A DNA stretch of 64,000 bases from Parapedobacter tibetensis (GCF_024643205.1 NZ_JAMKQJ010000001.1:1-64000); one strand, 5' to 3'. Numbered from the stretch's first letter, positions 9,787-18,554 are shown. Notes: generated by a model not told the origin, from the letters alone. Numbers and translations: made by a program.

Positions 9787-10120
9787 CCATCCAGCGGGAG
9801 GACGTGTTATATGCGGAGGTCGACGGAAGCATGGTCCTGACCCGTGATGGCTGGAAAGAGGTGAAACTGGGGCGGTTGTTCAAATCCGCGGATTGCCTGG
9901 TGGGGGATGGCCAGCAGCGGGGACAGATAACCCAATCGCAGTACATTGCCCATCTGGGCGGCAAGGCCCCTTTCTGCCGCGGGATGGATGAATTGCTGGA
10001 CTCCTTCGGGGGGAATGCCCTGGGGAGCCGGTTGGTGGCCATCAACGATGGGGCCGAATGGATCGCCAACTGGATAAGGGACATCTTCCCGGAAGCCCAT
10101 CACGTTCCATATAAAAGTCG
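9696..10120 (+). pseudogene. Transposase remnant, ISKra4-like, truncated at both ends
   Basis: The open frame (formally 9696-10139) contains VDGSMVLTRDGWKEVKLGRL and INDGAEWIANWIRDIFPEAH, which match the central catalytic region of ISKra4-like transposases. It lacks both the N-terminal third and everything after the second motif. The left edge meets the IS1182-type gene at about 9700. The right edge is about 10100-10120, where the frame runs out into the khtT promoter (VPYKSRIFVQF is not family sequence). The family assignment comes from memory of motifs and is moderate. Confidence 0.55.
9698..9711. repeat. 14-bp perfect palindrome at the junction of the two IS sequences
   Basis: GGAATTGCAATTCC is its own reverse complement and sits where similarity to the IS1182-type transposase (- strand) ends and the ISKra4-like remnant (+ strand) begins. 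It may be part of an IS terminus or of the target site. Confidence 0.5.
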
Positions 10121-10128
10121 TATCTTTG
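10121..10128 (+). promoter_or_regulatory. -7 element of the khtT/khtU promoter
   Basis: TATCTTTG fits the Bacteroidota -7 consensus TAnnTTTG. It is 30 bases before the khtT start. No clear TTG is seen at the usual -33 distance; the upstream half may have been replaced when the IS remnant landed next to it. Confidence 0.5.
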
Positions 10129-10158
10129 TGCAATTTTAAACTTTAGGGAGAGACTATT

Positions 10159-10635
10159 ATGTCAATTGTAAGGGAATCCGACCTGATTGGTATCGGCAAA
10201 AAATATCAAATCGAAACCGAAGCTGGGGATAATATGGTTGTGGTAATCCACGATGACGGCAGACGCGAACTCTACCGTTTTGACCAGGAGGAGAGCGAAT
10301 CCAAATGTGTGATGACCCTATCAGATGAGGAATCCCGACAAGTGGCCGGAATCATCGGAGGGCTATCGTATAAACCTAAAGCCCTCGAAACCATTGAAGT
10401 GGCGTTAGACGACCTCATCATTGAATGGTATAAAGTTGAAGATGGAGCCCTTAGCATCGGTAAATCCATTGGTCAGCTTGAAGTAAGGCATCGTACCGGC
10501 GCATCGATTATTGCTGCTATCAAGGAAGGGGAAAGCACCATTAATCCGGGCCCGGATTATATTATTACGCCAGATACTACTCTTGTTGTGGCCGGCAAAC
10601 GGAACCATATCAAGTTACTCAAAGAAATTTTATAG
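10159..10635 (+). CDS. khtT: Cation/proton antiporter regulatory subunit, KhtT-like (TrkA-C domain)
   Basis: The 158-residue cytosolic protein has an N-terminal part of the KhtT type (SDLIGIGKKYQIET, MVVVIHDDGRRELYRF) and a C-terminal TrkA-C/RCK-C domain (about 75-158) with SIGQLEVRHRTGASIIAAIK and the ending TTLVVAGKRNHIKLLKEIL. In the Bacillus KhtSTU system KhtT gates the K+/H+ antiporter KhtU and senses pH or nucleotides; that role is inherited from the family. A GGGAG ribosome-binding site precedes the ATG. The antiporter gene follows 47 bases downstream, consistent with one transcript. Confidence 0.85.
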   Translation: MSIVRESDLIGIGKKYQIETEAGDNMVVVIHDDGRRELYRFDQEESESKCVMTLSDEESRQVAGIIGGLSYKPKALETIEVALDDLIIEWYKVEDGALSIGKSIGQLEVRHRTGASIIAAIKEGESTINPGPDYIITPDTTLVVAGKRNHIKLLKEIL

Positions 10636-10682
10636 CGAAATGGGCCGGTGGTCGGCCATTCGTTTAATGTTAAAACGACTTT

Positions 10683-11927
10683 ATGCTCTCCCATACGCTC
10701 ATCTTGGAAGTCGGAATTGCCGTGACGTTGGTAGCCCTTGTTGGGTTAATTTCTAATAGGCTAAGGTTTTCAGTCATTCCGTTTTTTATCCTGATTGGCA
10801 TGGTATTGGGCCAACACGCCCCAACAATCGGCGCCGTGGACCTTACTTTTACGGAAAGTAAGCCATTTATCGACTTCATGGGGCGGCTTGGGGTGCTATT
10901 CCTACTCTTCTACCTCGGCCTGGAATTTTCCGTAGGACGGCTGATCAAGTCGGGCAAATCCATCATCAGTGGCGGCACGATATACGTAATTCTGAATTTC
11001 TGCTCCGGCTTACTCATCGGGTTCTTAATGGGTTTACCGTTCAAGGAAATGATGGTGCTTTGTGGCATCATGACCAGCTCGTCAACTGCTATCGTGGCCA
11101 AAGTCCTCACAGACCTGAAGCGTACAGCCAATCCCGAAACCGAGGTTATCATGGGAATGATTATGTTTGACGACCTCTTCATTGCCATGCACATCTCATT
11201 CTTGTCGGGCCTGATATTAACGGGAAGCAGTTCGTTTTGGGCGGTGGCGGGCACCTCGCTGCTGGCCTTAGGCTTTATTCTGACATTTCTTATTCTGGGG
11301 AGGAGGCTCGTGCCGGCGATTGATAAGCTACTGCAGGATAAGACTTCTGAATTATTTATCCTCATTATCTTTTCGTTGCTGTTTGTTGTTGCTGGTTTTT
11401 CTGAAACTATCCACGTAGCGGAGGCTATCGGTGCCCTGATGGCTGGGTTGGTATTGGCCGACTCCCAATACATCAAGCGTATCGAACAGATGGTATCGCC
11501 TTATAAGGATTTCTTCGGCGCCATGTTTTTCTTCAGTTTTGGGCTATCCATCGATCCATTAACGTTAGGTGGTGCGGTGATGTGGGCCTCCATAGCCGCT
11601 GGTGTGACGGTACTCTGCAACGTGGCATCCGGTTATTTTGCAGCCCGGTTTTCTGGGCTTAGAAAGCGTAACTCGGTGGACATCGGTTTTACTTTGGCCG
11701 CGAGGGGCGAATTTTCCATCATCATGGCCAATATCGGAAAGGCTGGCAAGTTGCTTCCCGTCATTCAGTCTTTTGTAGTGGTATATGTATTGATATTATC
11801 TATTATAGCTCCACTCCTAACGAAAGAATCACGCAACATTTGGAATAAGGTTTTTGGAAAAGACAAAATAGGAAATAAACCTTTGAAAACATTGAGTGAG
11901 TTGGAGAGCCAACAACAAAGACCATAA
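10683..11927 (+). CDS. khtU: K+(Na+)/H+ antiporter, CPA2/KhtU-like
   Basis: The 414-residue protein consists mainly of hydrophobic segments and belongs to the Na+/H+ exchanger fold (CPA2, Kef/KhtU type). Typical parts are GVLFLLFYLGLEFSVGRLIK, the discontinuous-helix region MTSSSTAIVAKVL, and FTLAARGEFSIIMA near the end. It lacks the C-terminal cytosolic RCK domain of long Kef proteins, which fits regulation in trans by the KhtT-like protein encoded immediately upstream. It probably exports K+ or Na+ in exchange for protons across the inner membrane. Confidence 0.85.
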   Translation: MLSHTLILEVGIAVTLVALVGLISNRLRFSVIPFFILIGMVLGQHAPTIGAVDLTFTESKPFIDFMGRLGVLFLLFYLGLEFSVGRLIKSGKSIISGGTIYVILNFCSGLLIGFLMGLPFKEMMVLCGIMTSSSTAIVAKVLTDLKRTANPETEVIMGMIMFDDLFIAMHISFLSGLILTGSSSFWAVAGTSLLALGFILTFLILGRRLVPAIDKLLQDKTSELFILIIFSLLFVVAGFSETIHVAEAIGALMAGLVLADSQYIKRIEQMVSPYKDFFGAMFFFSFGLSIDPLTLGGAVMWASIAAGVTVLCNVASGYFAARFSGLRKRNSVDIGFTLAARGEFSIIMANIGKAGKLLPVIQSFVVVYVLILSIIAPLLTKESRNIWNKVFGKDKIGNKPLKTLSELESQQQRP

Positions 11928-12025
11928 CATTTATCGCCGTTGGTTGTGATTATCATCGCATTTGTTGCATCCATTGAAAATATTGGCGACCTTTGTATAA
12001 TTGTGTACCATGTAAAAACAGAAAA

Positions 12026-12643
12026 ATGGACCGTCTGAATCTCGCTATTTTATGGCTATCAATTATCCTGATATCGTCTTGCAACAATGCTTCTACATCG
12101 GGTGAAGATGAAACGGAAGACTTGAACCTGCTTTCGATTACCAACAACCCCGAAAACCCTTCCAGAATTTTCCTTAGGCTGACGGATAAAATGGAGGGGG
12201 ATACCTCTATTTCCTATGCAGCGAAAGGATTATATCAAGATGATACCGTCGGTTTCTTCATTGAGATTGACAAAAATATCCCTGCCGGAATCAATCAGGA
12301 TGGATCTGCGGATAATGAAGTTGGGTTTAAAAAGGGGTGGATAAAATTCAGAAAATCTGGAATAGAGAGTGACCGGTTTGTATCGGCATTAGCCGAACTA
12401 TGGCAGGTTGATAGTATTGTCAATATGAAAACACAAACAATCCAACCGCTGGTATTCTCATCAAATAAAACAGCCATTGATCATAGCAAACCTTCTACCA
12501 GTAGTTTCAAATTGTTTTTCGATGACGACTCACTAAACCCTGGGGAAATATTTTTCACCTTTGACACGTACAAAAAAGGTATCGAATTCCAAGAAAAGGA
12601 TGCGAAATACAGGTCTGCGATAGTACGTTCTTTTTCAGAATAA
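12026..12643 (+). CDS. Hypothetical lipoprotein
   Basis: The open frame extends to 11993, but the ATG at 12026 starts directly with a lipoprotein signal (MDRLNLAILWLSIILISSC) with a good lipobox LISSC. The ~190-residue remainder is acidic and has no domain that I recognise. It contains DTVGFFIEIDKNIPAGINQD and a C-terminal KGIEFQEKDAKYRSAIVRSF. It lies 100 bases after the antiporter gene on the same strand. It is probably anchored in the outer membrane or periplasm; the function is unknown. Confidence 0.65.
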   Translation: MDRLNLAILWLSIILISSCNNASTSGEDETEDLNLLSITNNPENPSRIFLRLTDKMEGDTSISYAAKGLYQDDTVGFFIEIDKNIPAGINQDGSADNEVGFKKGWIKFRKSGIESDRFVSALAELWQVDSIVNMKTQTIQPLVFSSNKTAIDHSKPSTSSFKLFFDDDSLNPGEIFFTFDTYKKGIEFQEKDAKYRSAIVRSFSE

Positions 12644-12673
12644 AAGAAAGGATAGCATAGCCTCTTGCTATTC

Positions 12674-12994
12674 CTACATAAAGCCAAGTTCCAAACGAGC
12701 TACATCAGTCATCATACTCTTGTCCCATGGCGGGTCAAAGGTCAGCTCTACCAAGGCTTGTTCCACTCCTTCCACCGCTCCTACTTTGCGTTGCACTTCG
12801 TCAATGATGTCGCCGGCTACAGGACATCCTGGGGCTGTGAGTGTCATCACCACCTTGGCTGTGCCGCCTTCCTTGGTAACAAGTTCATAAACTAACCCCA
12901 ATTCAAGAATATTGACCGGTATCTCTGGGTCGAACACGGTTTCCAGTGCTTCCCTGATGGCAGGCGCTAGATGCAATGGGTCATTGATAATCAT
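12674..12994 (-). CDS. sufT: SufT-like Fe-S assembly protein (DUF59/MIP18)
   Basis: The 106-residue protein is a complete MIP18/DUF59 domain. It has the signature VFDPEIPVNILELGLVYEL near the N-terminus, VVMTLTAPGCPVAGDI with the conserved Cys, and a C-terminal LTFDPPWDKSMM. Family members help mature iron-sulfur proteins, acting with or alongside SUF. It stands alone, convergent with the upstream lipoprotein gene and divergent from the hydrolase gene. A strong GGAGG ribosome-binding site precedes its ATG. Confidence 0.85.
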   Translation of the reverse strand: MIINDPLHLAPAIREALETVFDPEIPVNILELGLVYELVTKEGGTAKVVMTLTAPGCPVAGDIIDEVQRKVGAVEGVEQALVELTFDPPWDKSMMTDVARLELGFM

Positions 12995-13022
12995 GATTCT
13001 CCTCCAAAACGTAATTTAATTA

Positions 13023-13050
13023 CAAAGGTAACGTATTTTTAGGAACTCAA
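13023..13050 (-). promoter_or_regulatory. Promoter of the sufT-like gene
   Basis: On the - strand TTG (13050-13048), 17 bases, then TACCTTTG (13030-13023) fits the Bacteroidota pattern TTG-N17-23-TAnnTTTG. The start codon is about 30 bases downstream. Confidence 0.6.
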
Positions 13051-13065
13051 GTTTGCAGTAATAAG

Positions 13066-13073
13066 TATCTTTG
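13066..13073 (+). promoter_or_regulatory. -7 element before the beta-lactamase-fold gene
   Basis: TATCTTTG is 17 bases upstream of the ATG at 13091, implying a very short leader. It is back to back with the sufT promoter in a 96-base divergent intergenic region. Confidence 0.5.
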
Positions 13074-13090
13074 GCTAACATTCTTTTATC

Positions 13091-14614
13091 ATGAGCATCA
13101 TCAACAAATCCATTGGTTGGCTATTGGCCTTGTTTTTCTTACACACCGGTTTCACACATGCGCAACAGGCTGATACACTAAACGATATCAAGCGGGCCCT
13201 CCCAACCATCGATAGCATCTACCGATCCTTTGCGGCCAAGTACCACTCTCCTGGGCTTGCTTATGCGGTTGTGTATCGTGGCGACGTGGTGCATATGGGC
13301 ACATTCGGGCATACGGATATCCAACAACAATTTCCTGTGACACCGCACTCCGTATTTCGTATTGCTTCCATGACCAAGAGCTTTGTAGCCGCGGCCATCC
13401 TGCAATTGCGTGATGCGGGGCAGCTCAGACTGGATGATCCGGTAACTCAGTATATCCCTGAGCTAGGCAACCAATGGCTACTTACTACAGATGCGCCTGA
13501 AATCTCCATTAGGCATTTACTCACACATTCGGCCGGATTTCCCGAAGACAATCCTTGGGGTGATAGGCAATTGGAAATCAGTGATGAGAAGTTCAAGGCG
13601 CTCATCCAACAGGGATTCACGTTTTCGAATGCTCCCGGTATGGGCTATGAATATAGCAATACCGGCTATGCTTTGTTAGGCGAGGTAATTAAGCGCATAA
13701 CCGGACAGCGCTATGATGCATACATCAATACCAACCTGCTACAACCGTTGGGCATGGCTAATACGCATTGGGAACATACCGAAGTGCCCGATAGTCTTCT
13801 TGCCAAAGGATATCGCTGGGTAAATGACCAATGGGTGGCACAACCGATGCTTCATGATGGCGCCTATGGGGCTATGGGAGGATTGATGAGTTCATTGGAA
13901 GACTTCGCCAAATACACGATGCTTTTCCTTGATGCCTGGCCTGTCCGGGATGGTGCAGACAACGGTCCGCTCAAGCGATCCTCCTTGCGGGAAATGCAGC
14001 AACCTTGGACATTTAACAGCCTAAGCATGGGTGCCGTTGCCAATAACGACTCCTGTCCCATAGTTTCTGCATACGGATATGGCCTACGGTGGACCCGTGA
14101 CTGCACCAAAGTTACCACGGTAGGGCATAGTGGTGGCTTACCTGGGTTTGGCAGCAATTGGATAATTTTGCCTGACTACGGTTTAGGTGTCATTTGCTTC
14201 AGCAACGTCACCTATGCCCCTACTACAGCCATCAACGCAAACGTGATCAAGGAAATCATTCTTCGGTCTGATATCGGGCCACGCACGAAGGAGGTGAGCG
14301 CCATTCTCAAGCAACGGCAGAATGAGTTAATGAATTTTCTGCCCAATTGGGCAGACGCGGAAGATAGCGATGTTTTTGCCGTCAATTTCTTCCTTGATCA
14401 TTACATCGACGTACTCCGTGAAGAAAGCAAGATGGTTTTTGCCAAAGCAGGGAAAGTACTGAAGGTAAATGAAATCATTGCGGAGAATAACCTACGTGGA
14501 ACGTTCATCATCGAGTGTGAACACCAAGACATTGCTGTCTATTTTACCTTAAGTCCCGAAAGCATACCACGTATCCAGCAGTTTTCGATTAAGCCGGTGA
14601 CGGAACGCCGATGA
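13091..14614 (+). CDS. Secreted serine hydrolase of the beta-lactamase/class C PBP family
   Basis: The 507-residue precursor has a signal peptide (MSIINKSIGWLLALFFLHTG, cleavage near AQQ). It carries the three motifs of the family: SMTK with Ser93 and Lys96, Y188-S-N190 (EYSNTGYALLG), and HSGG near residue 350 (GHSGGLPGFGSN). Substrates in this family are varied: D-Ala-D-Ala peptides, esters and D-amino-acid peptides. The C-terminal ~120 residues after the fold are an accessory domain. It converges on an operon of two peptidoglycan-type peptidases, so a cell-wall or muropeptide role is plausible but unproven. Confidence 0.8.
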   Translation: MSIINKSIGWLLALFFLHTGFTHAQQADTLNDIKRALPTIDSIYRSFAAKYHSPGLAYAVVYRGDVVHMGTFGHTDIQQQFPVTPHSVFRIASMTKSFVAAAILQLRDAGQLRLDDPVTQYIPELGNQWLLTTDAPEISIRHLLTHSAGFPEDNPWGDRQLEISDEKFKALIQQGFTFSNAPGMGYEYSNTGYALLGEVIKRITGQRYDAYINTNLLQPLGMANTHWEHTEVPDSLLAKGYRWVNDQWVAQPMLHDGAYGAMGGLMSSLEDFAKYTMLFLDAWPVRDGADNGPLKRSSLREMQQPWTFNSLSMGAVANNDSCPIVSAYGYGLRWTRDCTKVTTVGHSGGLPGFGSNWIILPDYGLGVICFSNVTYAPTTAINANVIKEIILRSDIGPRTKEVSAILKQRQNELMNFLPNWADAEDSDVFAVNFFLDHYIDVLREESKMVFAKAGKVLKVNEIIAENNLRGTFIIECEHQDIAVYFTLSPESIPRIQQFSIKPVTERR

Positions 14615-14629
14615 TGCCCTTCTCCTTCA

Positions 14630-16105
14630 TCACCAAATATAATTCTTAAATTCTTTTTGCGGTTCTGATGAAAGGTCAATCAGGTATCCATTGATGATAG
14701 CATAGGCGGGCACATCACCGCTGGCCAGGAAAAAATTGGCCTCCCTGCCCAGATTTGGACTGGCTGGGGTAGGCGTTCGCTGATTGAATACCACTAAAGG
14801 TAAACCGTGATTGCGATCATCTGGAAGATTGGCCACTTGGATCGCATAATAACCTTGGCGCAATAGGTCCATTGCCTGCTCCAGGGAAACCTGATTGGTA
14901 CTGCTGAACGTCTTCGGATAAATCTTGCCTTGCATGAAGTGGTATCCTTCAGCGTCCAATTCATCGTAGCCATAGTTTTCTTTTAAATCACCAATATCAG
15001 CTATCCGTGAGCGTACATAGTAATCGCTTCCCACCGTGTGCTCGTCGCGCATGATGGCCAAGTCTGTTTTATAAGACAACGAATCCCGAGCAGCACCTAC
15101 GTTACGCAACAATACATCTGAAAGCTTAGACTCATTGAATGGCAATGCTTCATAATCTGCAATATTATACTGCTCATAGCTGCCTTGGGCAATCTCAATC
15201 AACGCATTGAGAATAATGATGAAGTTGAGCTTACGAATGACCTGTTTTTCGGGATCGCCCCTATACCCCCCCGATTCAATAAGTACGGTGCTCGCTCCCC
15301 AGCTTTGGAAGTTATCGCCAAAACCTCGGGGGGTAAAGGTATCATCGTATTTGGCCACCCCATTGGGTACATAGCCCTGCAAGATGCGGTTCATGCCCGC
15401 GGCGATTTTCATTGCACCGGCCCGCACATCATTGATATCCCGCTCCTCGTTGTATGCTGGAGCCAGCAGGGCAATGGTCACTGGGTTGGACGTTCCCGGC
15501 ACATTGTAATATATACTTTGGTCGTGCAGGTTGAATCCATAATTGGGCTGTACGGTCTTGGCTGCACGGATAAGGATATCTCCTTCAACGGTTGCCCCCG
15601 CGCGGGCATCGCGGTTCACATCGATATCCATGGCATTGCGTCGAGTATAATCATCCGCACCATCCGGGTTCAGCATAGGAATGAAATACAGACTGGTCTG
15701 CTCCCTCAGCAAGTTACGCACACTATCCATGCCATCATCCTGCGCCTCTAGGAAATTGAATAGGTCCATCAATGCCATGGTAGCCGTGGGTTCATTGCCA
15801 TGCATCTGCGACCATAGCATTACTTTCTTTGGCCCCACCCCATACTTCAGTTGGTAAATTGGCTTTTTTAGTACCGAAATCCCTAATTGGGTCACATCGA
15901 AAGCATTCCCCTCCTTACGTTTGAGGATAAGCGGCTCGATGTCGGCATGCTTGAAACGCCGGTGGACAATGGAGGGCTCACGATAGGTTTCAAAGGCTTT
16001 CTCCAGCATGGCGGTATCAGGTGTATACGTGACTCGGCCTTGTCCATTGCCTTGACAGGCTGCCGAAACCAGTATCATGGTGAATATGTATATGAACTGC
16101 TTCAT
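14630..16105 (-). CDS. M14-family zinc carboxypeptidase, lipoprotein
   Basis: The 491-residue protein starts with a lipoprotein signal (MKQFIYIFTMILVSAAC). The M14 zinc site is visible: His and Glu in SQMHGNEPTATMALMDL and the third ligand in YGFNLHDQ; MLNPDGADDYTRRNAMDID is the usual substrate-pocket region. The ~200 residues after the catalytic domain are an extension, ending FLASGDVPAYAIINGYLI. It overlaps the LD-carboxypeptidase gene by 4 bases (ATGA), so the two are probably translationally coupled. It likely trims peptides, perhaps muropeptides, in the periplasm or at the surface. Confidence 0.8.
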   Translation of the reverse strand: MKQFIYIFTMILVSAACQGNGQGRVTYTPDTAMLEKAFETYREPSIVHRRFKHADIEPLILKRKEGNAFDVTQLGISVLKKPIYQLKYGVGPKKVMLWSQMHGNEPTATMALMDLFNFLEAQDDGMDSVRNLLREQTSLYFIPMLNPDGADDYTRRNAMDIDVNRDARAGATVEGDILIRAAKTVQPNYGFNLHDQSIYYNVPGTSNPVTIALLAPAYNEERDINDVRAGAMKIAAGMNRILQGYVPNGVAKYDDTFTPRGFGDNFQSWGASTVLIESGGYRGDPEKQVIRKLNFIIILNALIEIAQGSYEQYNIADYEALPFNESKLSDVLLRNVGAARDSLSYKTDLAIMRDEHTVGSDYYVRSRIADIGDLKENYGYDELDAEGYHFMQGKIYPKTFSSTNQVSLEQAMDLLRQGYYAIQVANLPDDRNHGLPLVVFNQRTPTPASPNLGREANFFLASGDVPAYAIINGYLIDLSSEPQKEFKNYIW

Positions 16106-17118
16106 CTTTTTGAAAAAATGTTTTCCAATACCGTAATGCTTCCCTTGTCTGCATCCATCTGCACCCGCGCACCTATCGGCAAGATGAATTGCTCATCCAT
16201 ATGTCCAATTAGCGCACCTTGGTATGCCGGTATATCCAATGGTCGAATATAATCGTCCAATATCTGTTCCAATGTCAACGAATTGTCCGGATTTTTCGCT
16301 TCGCAATCCGAACATTTGCCGAAAATGAATCCGTTGATTTTTTTCAACGCTCCGGATAACGCCAGTTGGCTGAACATCCGGTCGATACGATAGGGTTCTT
16401 CCCCGATGTCTTCCAGGAATAAGACACTGTCTTCAAAATCAGGAAAATACGCTGACCCCGCTATACCCGTTAAAACCGTAAGATTACCACCAAAAAGCCT
16501 GCCTTCCGCTTTCCCTGGTGTAAGGATTCGAATAGATTCTTGGTCTGCTGCATACGTGGGTGATTTCCCTTCAAAGAACAGTTGCTCAAACTGGTTGATG
16601 ACCATCGGCGTCCAAGGGCTGTTTGCCACCGCACCGTGGAACGTGATTAACCCGGTTTGCGTTTGGATGGCCTGATGGAACGCCGTAATGTCGCTGTAAC
16701 CTAAAAAAATCTTTGGATTCCGCGCAATCAATCCATAGTCTAATCGATCAAGTAGCCTTGCCGCCCCCGAGCCACCCCGTAGGCATACAATCGCTTTTAC
16801 TTCCGGATCGCTGAACATGCCCTGCAAATCAGCTATCCGCTCCTCATCGGTTCCTGCCAAATATCCATTTTTTTTACCCACATGCTTTCCCCATTTGATG
16901 CGTAGACCGAGTGCTTTGAAATTATCTTCAGCAATGGAATACCCTTTATCATCTACCAATGCTGAAGAAGGGGTAATGATGCCCACGGTATCGCCCCTGC
17001 GGATTAACGGGGGTCGGATGGCCGGCATGTCGCGGGTTGCGGCACTTGAGAATGTGTTTGATAACGGCAGGGAAGCCATTCCCACGCCCAGTGTTTTGAT
17101 GAATGTTCGTTTATTCAT
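16102..17118 (-). CDS. LD-carboxypeptidase (S66 family), exported
   Basis: The 338-residue protein has an N-terminal Tat-like signal (KRTFIKTLGVGMASLPLS) and then a full S66 peptidase. The nucleophile Ser is in IFLGYSDITAF; the Glu in VLFLEDIGEEPYRIDRM and the His in ALIGHMDEQF complete the triad. The family removes the terminal D-Ala from muropeptide tetrapeptides, or processes related peptides. An exported location is unusual for recycling LdcA, which is cytoplasmic, so this copy probably acts on periplasmic muropeptides. It is coupled to the downstream M14 gene. Confidence 0.85.
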   Translation of the reverse strand: MNKRTFIKTLGVGMASLPLSNTFSSAATRDMPAIRPPLIRRGDTVGIITPSSALVDDKGYSIAEDNFKALGLRIKWGKHVGKKNGYLAGTDEERIADLQGMFSDPEVKAIVCLRGGSGAARLLDRLDYGLIARNPKIFLGYSDITAFHQAIQTQTGLITFHGAVANSPWTPMVINQFEQLFFEGKSPTYAADQESIRILTPGKAEGRLFGGNLTVLTGIAGSAYFPDFEDSVLFLEDIGEEPYRIDRMFSQLALSGALKKINGFIFGKCSDCEAKNPDNSLTLEQILDDYIRPLDIPAYQGALIGHMDEQFILPIGARVQMDADKGSITVLENIFSKR

Positions 17119-17138
17119 AGTTGCTTTTGCGAATAACG

Positions 17139-18473
17139 CTATCGATTAAACAACAGCCGCTTTCCGCTGCCCTTTTCATGTAATTCACCCTGCACATATA
17201 CCAAATTACCTGACACCAAGGTGTGGCTGATGGTCGACATGAACGTATGTCCATCGAACGGCGACCAACCACATTTGGATAAGATGTTATGTTTCCCAAC
17301 CGTATAGGGTTTATTCAAATCCACCAGTACCAAATCAGCCCAGTAACCTTCTCGAATAAAACCGCGTCTATCGATTTGGAAGCAAGTAGCCGTATTGTGT
17401 GCCGTCTTCTGCACCAGCTGTTCCAATGTCAATTTTCCAGCATGTACCAGATCTAATAAGGCCAGTAAGGCATGTTGCACTAATGGTCCGCCAGATGGAG
17501 CCGACACATAGGGTTGGGATTTCTCATTGAGGGCATGAGGAGCGTGATCGGTTGCGATGACATCTATATGTCCATCCAGCACGGCTTGCAGGATCCCATC
17601 ACGGTCGGCAGCGGTTTTCACTGCGGGGTTCCACTTGATGAAATTGCCCTTTTCAGCATAGTCTGCATCGCTAAACCACAAGTGGTGCACGCAGGCTTCG
17701 GCCGTAATCCGCTTGGCTGCTAAGGGTATATCCTTATCGAAAAGATTAGTCTCCTTGGCTGTGGAAATGTGTAATACATGCAGGCGCGAACCATGCTTTC
17801 TAGCCAATTCTACTGCCCGGGAAGAGGAAATATAACAAGCCTCTGCCGAGCGGATAAGGGGATGCATATCAGCGGTAAGGTTATCACCATGCATCGCTTT
17901 ATATTTGGCTAAGTTTTGCCCAATGGTTGCTTCATCCTCGCAGTGTGTGGCGATGAGCATAGGCGCATTGGCAAATAGGCTCTCCAACGTATTTTCGTCA
18001 TCCACAAGCATGTTGCCAGTAGACGAACCCATGAACACCTTGATACCACATACCTCACGGGGATCGGTGCGCAACACTTCGTCGAGGTTGTCATTGGCGG
18101 CTCCCATGTAGAAGGAATAATTCGCCAGCGACCTTTCGGCGGCGATGTCGTATTTATCTTGCAGCAGCCGCTGCGTGAGCGTATTCGGCACTGTATTGGG
18201 CATTTCCATGAAGGATGTGGTTCCGCCGGCCACCGCCGCACGGCTTTCATGCCAGATATCCGCCTTATGGGTAAGGCCCGGTTCACGGAAATGCACCTGG
18301 TCATCGATCAGACCGGGGAGTATGTGAAGCCCTTCGGCGTTAATTTCCCGGTCTGCAACCCGATCAAGCTGCGGCGCGATGCGCTCAATCAGCCCATTGG
18401 CAATCAGCACATCGGCCGTAAACACTTTCCCTTCGTTAACGAGCGTAGCCGCTTTAATCAGTATTGTAGACAT
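17139..18473 (-). CDS. pyrC: Dihydroorotase (Bacteroidota type)
   Basis: The 444-residue amidohydrolase fits dihydroorotase, the third step of pyrimidine synthesis (carbamoyl-aspartate to dihydroorotate). Visible active-site parts are IDDQVHFREPG (57-66), the candidate carbamylated Lys145 in GIKVFMGS, His177 in IATHCEDE, His235 in LHVLHISTAKE and Asp309 in VIATDHAPH. The first His of the usual DxHxH is replaced by Gln59. I recall this DDQVHF form from other Bacteroidota dihydroorotases, so it is probably clade-typical rather than a defect. It starts upstream of the LD-carboxypeptidase gene on the same strand. Confidence 0.8.
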   Translation of the reverse strand: MSTILIKAATLVNEGKVFTADVLIANGLIERIAPQLDRVADREINAEGLHILPGLIDDQVHFREPGLTHKADIWHESRAAVAGGTTSFMEMPNTVPNTLTQRLLQDKYDIAAERSLANYSFYMGAANDNLDEVLRTDPREVCGIKVFMGSSTGNMLVDDENTLESLFANAPMLIATHCEDEATIGQNLAKYKAMHGDNLTADMHPLIRSAEACYISSSRAVELARKHGSRLHVLHISTAKETNLFDKDIPLAAKRITAEACVHHLWFSDADYAEKGNFIKWNPAVKTAADRDGILQAVLDGHIDVIATDHAPHALNEKSQPYVSAPSGGPLVQHALLALLDLVHAGKLTLEQLVQKTAHNTATCFQIDRRGFIREGYWADLVLVDLNKPYTVGKHNILSKCGWSPFDGHTFMSTISHTLVSGNLVYVQGELHEKGSGKRLLFNR

Positions 18474-18503
18474 AAACCGGTATTTATCGATGGTACGTTA
18501 GGA

Positions 18504-18511
18504 CAAACTTA
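18504..18511 (-). promoter_or_regulatory. -7 element before the dihydroorotase gene
   Basis: On the - strand TAAGTTTG fits TAnnTTTG, about 30 bases upstream of the start. No convincing -33 TTG at the normal distance. Confidence 0.4.
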
Positions 18512-18554
18512 CATAAAACATACCAAATTAGAGCGGAGGCCCGTATCAAGCCAT

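Noticed and set aside
12651..12676. Hairpin between the lipoprotein and sufT-like genes as a bidirectional terminator
   Set aside because: The stem (AGGATAGCA / TGCTATTCCT) needs a bulge and has no clear T tract on either side.
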